DNA of 64,000 bases, from contig NC_052677.1 of assembly GCF_016802725.1 (NCBI RefSeq), positions 17,286,329-17,350,328 of the forward strand, given 5' to 3'. The notes beneath the pieces were generated by a model that made no database searches, had not been told where the DNA came from, and saw only the letters and a list, made by a program, of their open reading frames with translations. The DNA is from Solenopsis invicta (lineage: Eukaryota; Arthropoda; Insecta; Hymenoptera; Formicidae). Position numbers and translations under genes: made by a program. How positions within the stretch are numbered: the first letter of the stretch is position 1; each line of letters begins with the position of its first letter. Below, piece by piece: positions 47,501 through 58,148 of the stretch.

Positions 47501-48243
47501 TCTAAATTAAAAAAATATACAGACAAAACATCATTATTAAAGATAAAATTTGTAATTCTTTAATATTGCTATTGTTATTATTATTGTACACACAAAATAT
47601 TCATAATTTTCTAAGAAATAAAATTAAAGATTTACACTGTGTAATCAGCAAAAAGATTATTTTGTGTGAAAAATAATCGTGTTTAATAGTAAAAAAAGAT
47701 CTATTGCATCCTTTTAATCTTTCTCCTATTTTTGTCCAGGTACATCCATGAAAAGTAATATTGATTATTAGGAGCTAATTAATAGGCTAACCTAGGCAGA
47801 AAAAACGGTGACGGCGCGACGTCTTCGTCCTCCTCCATCGAAAGTTCGCAAATCTGCGTCGACAGCAGACTCTCCATCTGCAACTCGTCGGACGGCATCG
47901 AGGACTTGAGAAGGAAGGAGGAACTGGGACCGTTGATCCTCGAAGGCGATATTATGAGTTGGGAGCCGCTCCCGATCTGCAACAATCCGATGCTCTCCAA
48001 GGCGGTTATCTGATTCTCGTCGATGGTGCTGAAGGACGAGTGGACCAACGGCTTCGGTGTAACGTCCACATTCCCGTGGACAATACGAAGGGCCTGGCGT
48101 TGCTGAAGAAGCGCCGAAGCGACATTCCGCTCGCATCCCGTCTTACGGGTCCGTCCGAAGGCGCTAAGCTTTATCTTGGACGAGACGACGCTGGGAATCC
48201 TGGAGAGCGTCCGTTGCGGCGATTCGAAGTCGTTGGTTTTCAT
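44547..48243 (-). CDS. Axonemal dynein intermediate chain DNAI4/WDR78-like
   Basis: WD40 protein of the axonemal dynein intermediate-chain family; DNAI4 (WDR78) works with the inner-arm f/I1 dynein and radial-spoke region of motile cilia. Four exons in order: 48243-47792, 46838-46445, 46197-45628 and 45353-44547 (740 residues). Exon 2 has the DNAI4-like segment TITLKETQTFFIFEMPQM and later VNNWVIYDTYAAPE (human has a matching W-YDS/T segment). The WD region starts near residue 330 with VTTFRWSPANASVLAVAYG. LLIWCAKNPSQPGREYTF, YTSDQDGRIYCYRF, SLEFSPFCQKLFLTCGADW and ICVWDINRKT then follow. Upstream of the chosen ATG a stop is met after in-frame non-ATG codons. In insects such genes are expected in sperm and chordotonal neurons. 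Family certain; exact paralogue likely. Confidence 0.88.
46968..47370. repeat. Decayed inverted-repeat element in DNAI4 intron 1
   Basis: Left CACCTGGTAAAAATGTTTCT; right, on the other strand, CACCTGTGAAAAAATTTTAT. The interior has a 23-A run (47092-47114) and repeated AGAATTTTT/AGAAATTTT words. Similar AT-rich blocks lie at about 4825-4900, 8700-8800 and 45385-45560. Confidence 0.4.
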
Positions 48244-48358
48244 TCTGTGCGAAGACGCTAAACGAAGTTGCACAGACTTTGGGAGCAACTTTCAAGATTA
48301 GCCAATAACGCGCGACTCGCGCGAGCGCAATTGAAAGCCTTTACCGCCATTTTCCGCG

Positions 48359-48371
48359 GTTCCTTGGAGAT
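48359..48371 (-). promoter_or_regulatory. X-box-like RFX site upstream of DNAI4
   Basis: On the DNAI4 sense strand the sequence is ATCTCC-A-AGGAAC. It fits the RFX consensus RYYNCC-N(1-3)-RRNRAC exactly, about 115 bp before the ATG. The consensus is degenerate, so one chance match in a promoter-sized region is not rare. Confidence 0.4.
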
Positions 48372-48396
48372 GTTTAATCAATTTTAAGAGGTCGAT

Positions 48397-48460
48397 CTCA
48401 CCGTCTTACCATCTCCGATTAGTTTGATCGGCCGATTAAATTTAACAATAGCAAACAGTC
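48397..48460. repeat. MITE family B, one arm
   Basis: CTCACCGTCTTACCATCTCC then GATTAGTTTGATCGGCCGATTAAATTTAACAATAG matches the arms of the element at 55068-55341. The second arm is not visible here. Confidence 0.5.
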
Positions 48461-49508
48461 AGCAATGTTTTTTAAACATTTGTTCTTCTATTATAATGCT
48501 TTTCAAATATTTAAAAAACGGCAAAAACCACTTGAATCAACTCCGATTAAATTTTAATCGGGATCAACAGTGTGACCAACAGACTTTAATGGCTTTTGGT
48601 AATACTGTTGGTCGTTCTTAAGCCTCGTATACATGACGCTAGAAATTGGTCCGAGAGATCCTCCAATCAGCAATTAATTTCTCAATGCGATACGGGCTTA
48701 AAGATGGAAGCTCGGTGCAAGTGCAGCTACACCTGAACCAGACGTCATTTTTGCTCTTCGCTATACATAGCCTTCTGCGTAATATTCTATTGTGATCGAT
48801 AAAATTTATATGAGACAGAATTGCGATCGCAAAGATGAGATGCCGAGGGCATCGAGAAATGCGAAATATCGTAGGATCTACGCTTCTCGCGCGTAGGTAG
48901 GCGATGCGAGAGCGAAGGAAGGGAAAAACAGGGAAAAAGAACACGTCGCGGAAAGCACGATGGTAGTGGTGGAGGCGACGGTGACAACAGCCGAGGTGGG
49001 GGCGACAGTGATGTGGTAACAGCTGTAGCTCCAAGCTTTTTCGGAGTATTTCCCGATCGCGAGCGAAGTCGCGCTGGTGTGTATTTTTTTTCTTCGCCAC
49101 GCACAGGCCGTGGCTGCCGTAAATCGTCGTCGTCATTGTCATCGTCATCGTGGCCCGCGACGTTGCGGAGTGTCGCGGCGCGAGAGTCCGCGAATGTCGC
49201 GAGACGCGGCGATTGCGGCGCATTAAAAGCGCAGAGTGCGGAGGATACGCTAAATGCGGTCCGCGGAGAATCCGTACGCGAGCGAACACCTCTGACGCTC
49301 CGACGCGCCATGTCGCGCGTTCCCAGCTGATCCCACGTTTGACACGACCGACACGACGCACGACGTAGCTCGCGCGGGCCTTTCGACGGGACCTCGCCGA
49401 AATTGCGTAATTACGAGGAGACGATATAGCGCGGCGTTGTCCTCCTACCTTCATGCTGTGACTCGGTCGTGATTTTTGCTACACAAATCCGTGCTGCGCC
49501 GCGTGAGA

Positions 49509-52500
49509 ATGGCGGAGTTGGATGACTTATTTCACACGGATCAATATGTGGGCCCGGAACGGCTTACCGATCTCTGCTACAAGCTCATCTGCGAGAATCT
49601 CGACATTATCTCGGTAAAGGGGAAACGCGGCCACCGGATACTCCGGAAGGGGATAACCTTTCCGAGCGAGATATGCGACAAGATTATAGAGTACGCACAG
49701 CGCAGCGAGGCGACCGAGGACGATGACTGCTTCTTTTCGATTTTCAAAAATCTAGCGGCGACCCGGCTCAAACACGTCAAGATCTCCAATTGCAGCCTGA
49801 CTGACACCTCGGTCCAGACTCTCGTCAACCACAAGCTTTACGATCTCGAGCTCAACGATTGTAGCAATGTATCGGAACTCTGTATCGAGCACATTAATGC
49901 CAATTCTGAGAATTTGCATAGTTTAGCGTGTCATGGATCCTCGATGATCATACCATCCAATTTATCCACCTGTAAGGCATTACTGTTACTTACATATTCC
50001 ATAGTCGATTCCATCATACACATATAAAAATATCAATTCTACTGCTAGGAGCAGTGATTACTTAATTTACTTTCTTTTTCTTCTAGTAAATAATGATTAT
50101 GTCTAACAAAAAATATTTTCTTAACAATTGTCTTAAAATATACTTGTCACAAGTTTTAGAAAAACTCAATATCATGTACTTAAAAAAAAAAGAAAAAGAA
50201 TTTATTCTTTTCATGGTCAGATTAGTGCCTGTGCCAATCTAAGCTTCACTAGCTGTAGCATGAAAGTGACAAATAGGAGAGCCATTTTTTAAAAAAATTT
50301 CTAAAAAGTTAATCTTGTAATTATCCTGATGAAAATATATATACATGTAAGAGAGTGATCAATAGAATAAAATATCTATTACTTTAAAATTTAATTGATT
50401 TAGATTAAGTTACATTTAAAGCTTGAGTAAGATTTAATTGCATAGGGGTGATGAGAGTCTTAATCCAACCCTGATACTCTTTTGGCAAGAATTTTTTTGT
50501 AGTCTTTGATCTGCTAAATCTGATTCTGACCTTTCAAAATTTGTTATGAAAGTATTAATATTAGCATGTGAAGCTATTGAATGCTGATTTTAATACTTTT
50601 CTGATAAATTAAAAATTTTTTTAAATCAGAATCAGATTCAGCTTAAAAACTACAAAATAATATATTATTTTTATTTGTCACTCCTGGCTAAACTCTGTCA
50701 TTTTATCTATTTTTTGTTTATCTTAAAAAGACTATTAAACAAATTAAATTTTTGTTTTAATTTAATATTCTTGATTGAAGTATTAAATTACTAAGACTGA
50801 ATATATTTTGAATAAATTTTATGTTTATAATGTGCTTAACAATAGACTTGTAAATGAACTTGTAAATGAACTTGTGAAATTTATAAATAAAATTTACTTG
50901 ATTCAAGTAATCCACAGTATGTGTTTTTGTCTGTATATACAGAAGTTTAAATAAATATTATTCGAATGATATAAGTGCATTTTAAGACTGTTATCAAGAA
51001 AATATTCTTAGTAAGATAACTGTTGAAGAAAAGCTAAAATTGAGTAATCATTTTTCTTAACACTAAACTAATATTTTTCTGTGTGTATGTAATAGGTAAA
51101 GTCAAGTAGGAGTATTAATTCAATTATTTTTGTTACAGCCTCCTCGTCTATCAATTACTATGAACGAGGATATGTTTTTAAAACTCCAAATTTGAAACGT
51201 CTGGCTTTGGCATACGTAGGAATACCTTCGTCAGAATATTTACTGCTTTTAGCGGGATTGAGGAACTTGACGCATCTAGACTTGTCTAACTGTTGTAACA
51301 TTGACACTTTTGAATTTTATTATCTAGTACCAAATTTAGTATCCTTAACTTTGTACAATGTTAAATTTAATATCGACCCGAAATCTTTTGTTAAGAACAT
51401 CTGTCAATTGAAAAATTTAAGGTATATTATAAAGTTTTGATTATGTATAAATAATAGAACTGTAAAAATTTACCTAGTTATAATTTTTTTTAAAGATGCA
51501 AGTATACGTAGTGAGGTGATTGCAAAGCTAAGCTTTTCAAACAATATTAGACAGTATGGATTTACATGGAATATTTTTACAGGCACTTGGATATTTCTCA
51601 GTGTAATCATAAATACGGACAGTTTGAAAATCCCAATAAGATTTTGTCTGACCTGGTGAATGGTCTACCTCAGTTGGTTTCTCTAGACATCGGTGGTACG
51701 AACCTTGCGGGAAGAGGAGTAGCCGAACGTCCCATCGATACAAATATCGAGTATAGCAATTTTGCGCAACTGTCCGATATACCAGGACTCGCATGTAGGA
51801 TACATAAGCCGTTACAATTTTTAGGACTTTATGGAGCTGCGCACTCTGCTTGTAGAAGACACGACATACCAGCAAAAGTGGTGAGATATATGAAAGTTTC
51901 ATAATTTTATGTTCATAAAATTTAAATGCCAAATGAAAAAAAAATGTAATATGCACAATATAATAAACACAATTTCTCTTTTTTCTGTTTTATTTTTTAC
52001 AAAAATTTGCAAAATTAGATTCTAGTTTTGATTTGTTTAAGTGTACGTATCTCATTAATGAAAAAACAAGTCCACCATTATTTCTGAATTGTTTCTCTGA
52101 TGCTTAACTTCTCTGATATTTATATGTAGAAACTTAAACTTCGTTGATCTGCTAAATCTGATATGTTGCAACAAGAAATTAGTGTTATAAATATTGTCTT
52201 TTTTTCATTTATTTATCTTCTCATGATTTGATTTAGGTGGCTGGTGATGCAAATGAGGATCAAATACTGATCGCAGCTCATGTTTGTATGGACAATAAGC
52301 AAGAATTACTGCAGAAAGTATTGAGCGATTTATACCATGTATTTAGATATGAAAATTGTCATAGAATGGATCAAGCACTATGTACTGTCTTGGAAGCAAT
52401 GGAAAAGCATCCAGCTCAAAAGTATATACAGATATCGGGAAGGTATGTATATCGTTGGCGTGCATTCTATAATTTATAACTTGTTCGTATTGTCAAGAGA

Positions 52501-54336
52501 AATAGCTGCTACATTTGAGAAAGCATTGTCAACGCATTTATACCAATAATTGCAATTTTAATTTTATTTCACACATTGCAGCGCCACGTTATTTTACATA
52601 GTAAAAATGAAGGAAAAGGGTGAATTAGTAGCGCGAATGAAGAGAAGAATTATCAGTACTCTCCTTGCTGGTATGAGTACGCATAGAGATGAGGAGACTA
52701 TGATGCGAAACGGTTGTTTGGCATTGTGTCAATTCCGCATACCACATGATGTGGTTTGTATTTTCAAGTTTTTAAAATTTTGCTTTGCTGCATGACAAGA
52801 CATTATCTTTATTATAAATGAAATATCAATATTTCGTACATATCTTTAAACTCTCTAATTAATTTTTTGTAATAAAATTGATGGAATCGAACCCATCGAT
52901 TTCAATCACTTTTGCACAGAGTGTTTTATCTCCCGCGTGATTAACTTTTCATATCAAATTTTTTATATTCAACTTATGAGATTATTTTTTAATGGAAAAA
53001 TTGCATTTTTATTTATCGTATTTGTATATAATTTAATAAAAAAATAAGTATTATTAACCACCATTGATAATAATATAACTTCATAATATTCATAATAATA
53101 TTTATTTCTATAGATGTCAAATTATGAGACTCTTGTAAAGGTGCTTTTACATTCAGCCAAACACTCGGAGCCAGAAAGTTTTGTTCAAAGAATCGGTATA
53201 TATCTTTTAAATTCTTTGGCTTGTCAAGTGGAAGGTAAAGAGAAAAAATTACTTGGCAAACTGGGTTGTGTCAAGACTATGTTGGAATTAGTGGAATATA
53301 GGGTAGAGGCAAATATATTCGACGATGTATTAGAAGTCGCATGGTCAACTATGTGGAACATGACCGACGAAACGTCTATAAATTGCCAACGATTCTTAGA
53401 TGAGGAAGGTATGGCACTTTTCCTCAAATGTGTACAGGTAAGTTTTACAGTATATGTTTAATCATGGTTGTGATATACTTAGCTTAAAAATTACAATTTT
53501 CTATTTTAATATTTTCTTGTTCGATTAGCAATATCCACATAAAGAAGAATTGTTGAGGAATATGATGGGTTTGCTTGGGAATGTGGCAGAAGTCGAATAT
53601 CTTCGAATCCATCTTATGCAGGAACGATACGTAACCGTCTTTGCCAATCTCTTGTGCTCCAACAGCGATGGAATCGAGGTTTTATATTTCGCTTTTCTTC
53701 ATTTTTTTTGTTTTATAGTAAATCTACTTCAGTTTTATTAGAACAAATTTTTAGTGTGCTCACAGATATATTTCTCGATAGGTTCCATACAATGCTGCTG
53801 GTATACTGGCACACATGGCATCTGATGGTATTGACTCTTGGACAATAGAAAAGCCTACTCGTGAAGAGGTTCTTAAATACATGGTGCAAGCGATTGAAAG
53901 TTGGGATTTAAATGCAGAACGTAATATCAATTATCGTTCGTTTGGACCATTATTACGCCTGCTGGATGTGTATCATACGCCTCCGTGTCAGCATTGGGCT
54001 GCTTGGGCTCTCGCCAATCTCACCAAAGTATACTGTATGTATGCAATATCAATATTTATACTTATGTTGAATTTTTTTAAATAAGGCTGTTTTGCTTCAT
54101 TTAATACTCGTTATTTTACGATATCTTATATTTTAGCATTTAAATACTGTGCATTGGTAGTAAAAGAAGGGGGACTGGAGAAATTGCATACAGTGATAGC
54201 AGATTCTAGACCATACGAACGTATAAAAGAACTCGCAAACCTGGTGATTGAAAACTGTTGTCAATATGAGAGCCATTCCGACGACGTAAATGTTTCTCAT
54301 TCTGCCTTAGACGCGGAATATAGTTTGGATGGCTAA
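49509..54336 (+). CDS. Zer1: ZER1-like CUL2 E3 substrate receptor (LRR + armadillo)
   Basis: Homologue of ZER1/ZYG11, the receptor that lets CUL2-RING ligases recognise N-terminal glycine and small-residue degrons. Nine exons: 49509-49971, 51139-51421, 51583-51880, 52237-52442, 52582-52753, 53114-53437, 53529-53678, 53782-54034 and 54137-54336 (782 residues; human ZER1 766). The N-terminal part (LTDLCYKLICENLD; ITFPSEICDKIIEYA) is the VHL-box-like/LRR start. Leucine-rich repeats follow (LTHLDLSNCCNID, LRHLDISQCN, LVSLDIGGTNLAG). The C-terminal armadillo-like region closely matches ZER1: WNMTDETSINCQRFLDEEG, LLRNMMGLLGNVAEVEYLR, RNINYRSFGPLLRLLDVY, QHWAAWALANLTKVY and KYCALVVKEGGLEKL. Donors of exons 3 and 5 are ambiguous by one codon. 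Confidence 0.94.
49972..51138. other. Intron 1 of ZER1
   Basis: 1167 bp of AT-rich DNA between the N-terminal exon and the leucine-rich-repeat exons. No other feature seen. Confidence 0.7.
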
Positions 54337-55067
54337 AAAAGATCTTAGTTAAAACTAAGACTAAAAACATCACATTGCATAACTTATATCGTCTCTTTAG
54401 ACAAAACAAATTATGATTAGTATCATAACTTGGATGAATAGCGGAGGAATAATTACATAGACGAGCCAGATTAAACATGAGCGTGTTACACGTATTAACT
54501 TGATGACAAATAGGTCTGTTCTTTGTAACTATATTGTTATACTTTCTGTACTTGAAGCATAATATATAATTAGATGAAGAAAAAAAGAGAAATGATGAGA
54601 AGTACAAAAAGTTCAACTGCAAAGAACAAACCTTTTTTTATCAACAAAAAAGTGGAGAAGAACGGATGCTCAATATTACAATTACAAAGGTTGTGTATGC
54701 ATGCGTGTGTGTGCGTATGTGCGTATGTGTGTAATTCGTTTGTGCTCATGTGCGTGCATGGATTTGTATGGAAAATGCGAAGTATTTTGAAGTGACTATT
54801 CAATTATCTGCAAATATTATCTTATACATTATTGCTGATAATTAATGGTTGACTAAACCGAGAATCTTTCATTCAATCGAAATACATACGGTGCCACAAA
54901 TGTCTTGCCATAAAATTATACCATTTCGAAAATATTCAGACAGATACATTTCATGTTTAGATATTTGTGCATCGTGATTGTCGATTGTTGATTAAAAAAA
55001 GAATTAAGAATTAAATTTTTATTGATTTAAAAACGGACTGAATATGAGCTTATTTATTTTTAAGGCT

Positions 55068-55341
55068 AGTTTTATCATCTCTTATTAGCTCGATTAGCTG
55101 ATTAAATTTAACAATAGTCAATTAAAAAACTTAAAACTGATTTATCTCTAATCTAATTTTTTGCTTATTGTAATTAAAAAAATTAATTTAAAGTTTTATA
55201 CTTCACATAAATTATAATTATTATTATAATTTGTAGAAATTGTAAAATAAGTAAAATAAAATAATACAATAAATTTAAAACTTTGCAATTGGCTATTTTT
55301 AAATTGAGCCGATCTAGCTAATCGGAGATAGTGAGACCAGT
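55068..55341. repeat. MITE family B, full copy
   Basis: Left arm ATCATCTCTTATTAGCTCGA then TTAGCTGATTAAATTTAACAATAG. Right arm on the other strand CACTATCTCCGATTAGCTAG then ATCGGCTCAATTTAAAAATAG. The arms are about 55 bp and well diverged. Confidence 0.65.
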
Positions 55342-55461
55342 CTTTATCTTGCGTATCTACTCATCATGTTTGTAAAACACAAATGCTAAACTTGAATAGA
55401 ATTTTCAATGATGCATTTGTCACTCTGTGTGTATGTGTGTACATACATGATACGCTTTTAG

Positions 55462-55717
55462 TATGCAGAGTGTTTGAAAACAGGTGCAGAAAAATTTAAG
55501 GAATGATTCTAAGAGATAAAATAAGACGAAAATTGTAACAAAATAATTATGTCTAAAAATTCATATACTTCAGGCACTTTTACGTGAATATTTCAATTTT
55601 CGCGTGAACATTTAGAATTAAGAAATGAAGCAATTCTATTATTCTTGATTTTCATCTTATTTTATTTTGGAATTACTCTTTGAATTTTCTTCCACTGGTC
55701 GCTAAACATTCTGTATA
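55462..55717. repeat. MITE family A, copy 4 (best preserved)
   Basis: Left GCAGAGTGTTTGAAAACAGG then AATTTAAGGAATGATTCTAA and GATAAAATAAGACGAAAAT. Right on the other strand ACAGAATGTTTAGCGACCAG then GGAAGAAAATTCAAAGAGTA and AAATAAAATAAGATGAAAAT. Both ends start after TA, consistent with a TA duplication. Confidence 0.7.
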
Positions 55718-56690
55718 GTTGAACCTCCGTATTCTGAATACTTCTGTTCATATTCAGAATGTTTTTAATTAGTGAAATTGCGAACGTATACAGATACGAT
55801 AAAAAGACTAAGGGGAAGAGGGAGGAGTAGCAAGTTTGTTCTAATCGATTAAAAGTAAGGAGGTTTGACTATAAAAAAGCGAAAATGAGTAATCACAGCT
55901 AAGGCTTGTACACTTATTATACTTGTCTGTAACTAATCTATTGACTTTCGTACGATACATGGTTGTTTGTTTCGGTCTTTCTTTTCTCTTCTCTTTTCCT
56001 TGTAGATAATATGCAGCGTAGATAATTCGTCTCCATTATACTAGAATTTTTCCAATACACAAGGACGTGACAGGCTTAGAAGAATTTTGCGTGTAAATAG
56101 GATTACGGAAGAACAGTACATTAGATTTAAATGTTTTGTATGTTATCGTTAATTACTATTAAAATTCCCTGAGAAAAAGCAATTTTATCGATGAAGTCCC
56201 AATTACGCGATCAACGAATTTCCAGATTTGTCTCTTCATTTTTTTGTTCGACAGCAAGAATGCGTGAAGAAATAATTACAGCGATTGTTACCAGTGTCAA
56301 CGTAATATGTGACGATGTAATCACATATAATGCATCAGTGCATACTCGGTTTGTTCGATGTATAATATAATATTATCTAAAATCCTAATAAGAATATGTA
56401 TTTTATTCTCTTTTTTTGTGTCCTTATTTTTTTCTTTATCTTCAAAGAATAATTTTATAGCCATTCATGTAGACTCAGCGATGCAAATTATTCTGATGCA
56501 TGATATAATTCGATATTTAAACAGAATTGGGTAAGTTAATATATATTTTTTAACTAAATTATGTTGAAATTAATTATATAAAATTAATTACGTGAAAAAT
56601 TACATGAAACAGAAGGATCTCATTCGAACACGGTGCGATAAGACACAGCCACTCACATCGGCCGGTGCCTAGATATTTCCTATTGTACTA

Positions 56691-56872
56691 CCAATCAGAA
56701 AATTTTATATTAAACTAGCCAATGGACGATGTGTTCGAATGGAATACCTCCCGTATATACGTATAATCATTAGAATTCGATATTCTCTATTCGGACATTC
56801 AATAGAAAAATTCGTCTTTCAGGATCAAAACGTTACTGACCGAAATCCCTAGGAAACGCATTCGGCTATTGG
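56691..56872 (+). promoter_or_regulatory. CCAAT-box promoter of the RGG-protein gene
   Basis: CCAAT at 56691-56695 and 56719-56723 on the plus strand, and ATTGG at 56868-56872 (CCAAT on the other strand), directly before a CpG-rich putative first exon. NF-Y-type sites; use is inferred from position. Confidence 0.4.
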
Positions 56873-57197
56873 TTGTCGAGGGCGCGCGACGCGGTCTTCC
56901 GTCGCATTAGCGACTGCGTCGCCACTGTTCCGCGTGCCGACGGATGCCGACATTTTGGAGTCGTCGTGGTTGCTCAGCGAACGCGGGCGGACGTCTCGTT
57001 TTCTTCGGCATTGCACGAGTTTCTTTTTTTTCGAAGAAGAGTTTGTGATATCGAGGTCGACCGAGAGAAGTGTACCGTCGAGCGGATCGAGCGAGGGCCG
57101 AGCACGTGATACGCGTACGTACGAACGTGCCGAGAGCTTGACGATTTGCGTCGCAACGAGGAAACGGTGGCTGGGACTTCGGCGGCTCGGTCAGGAG
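56873..57197 (+). other. Putative 5' non-coding exon of the RGG-protein gene
   Basis: CpG-rich block following the CCAAT boxes and ending at a good donor, TCAGGAG|GTAAGT (GT at 57198). The left border is not determined. The ORFs across it in two plus frames and the minus frame reflect composition. Confidence 0.45.
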
Positions 57198-58148
57198 GTA
57201 AGTTTGTCGCGCGGGATCAGCTAGGACATGCCGAAACGCGCGGCCATTGCGGCATCGCTCGGTCGCGAGTAAACGTCAGATTTGATCGATCCTTTTATCG
57301 ACTCTGTGCTTCATCCGGGAAATCCGTTTCCCCGGGATATCGCGCACCGCGAGAGTCACTTTGGCGCCCCTCACGCGCCGTCACGTTGGCCATCTCTCGT
57401 CCGACGCGGTCGAGCGACGCCGACGTACGTCCGGCTCTGCCAACGTAGATTAGCTTTGATATCGGTTCAATTTTCTCTATCTTTATCTTTTTAAAAGTCT
57501 GAGAATTGAAAAAAGATAAGGAATAAAGAGCGACTCCTAGATGATCGAATATTGCACAATGATATTGCGCAATATTCCTCCGGACAATTTCAAGCGAACT
57601 CAACATAGCTTCCAGGCAATAAATAATGTGATATAAAATTTAAATATTATGCGATAACATCGAAGGGGCGCTTAAATTGAATCGAGATCAAATTTACGCA
57701 AGTTTTTTTTTAATTCATTGATCAGTCAATCGCATTATGCGCAAATGTAGCACGCACGGAGCTAGGTTGCATCCGCGCATAGTTGCGATCGATCGATCTT
57801 GATGAATTAAAAAAAATGTGCCTTTAATCCGCATTGGTGGAAATGGACAGTAATCGCGTTACCCTTGTTTCGATTGCAATCTCCCCCTTTTTCTTCCTCC
57901 CCTGTAGAAAGTTAATCTCGTTCGCGGATTTGCATCGATCGCCCTAGTTGCCCCATCAGCGCGATCGCGATTACTAACCTGAGTGGGCGACTCGGTAATC
58001 GCGAAAAGGCATATTTTTCCCCACGCACGTAATTTATGCCGTATGCGTTGTACAAAAATATTAATTTTGTTCGTAGACCTCCGACGCTGTATCCACTACA
58101 GCCCCTTTCTCTTTCTCTCTCTGTCTCGTTCATCGATAAGTTGCAACC
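57198..58148. other. Leader intron before the RGG-protein start exon
   Basis: The first half is CpG-rich. An acceptor-like TTTTGTTCGTAG ending about 58078 may open the exon holding the first ATG. No other feature supported. Confidence 0.4.

Larger units (their letters stand above)
48244..49508. promoter_or_regulatory. Divergent promoter region DNAI4 / ZER1
   Basis: 1265 bp between two ATGs facing away from each other. The DNAI4 side has a CCAAT box (48302-48306) and an X-box-like site (48359-48371). A repeat copy lies at 48397-48460. The ZER1 side (about 48640-49508) is strongly CpG-rich and includes the ZER1 5' UTR. A 271-codon minus-strand ORF there is treated as spurious. Confidence 0.5.
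54337..56690. other. Intergenic region after ZER1
   Basis: ZER1 3' UTR, a short TG/GTAT-rich tract at about 54694-54732, then MITE copies at 55068-55341 and 55462-55717. The rest is AT-rich with no supported gene. Confidence 0.5.

Noticed and set aside
48244..48288. Upstream extension of the DNAI4 N-terminus (MLPKSVQLRL)
   Set aside because: The frame there starts with a TTG codon preceded by a stop. The first ATG is at 48243, so the start was placed there.
48639..49454. 271-codon minus-strand ORF
   Set aside because: It lies in the CpG-rich promoter/5' UTR of ZER1. The translation is dominated by Arg, His and Ser and resembles no family. A second minus-frame ORF and plus ORFs overlap it, as expected from high GC.
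49476..49508. Upstream extension of ZER1 (MLHKSVLRRVR)
   Set aside because: It begins with TTG, not ATG; the first ATG is 49509.
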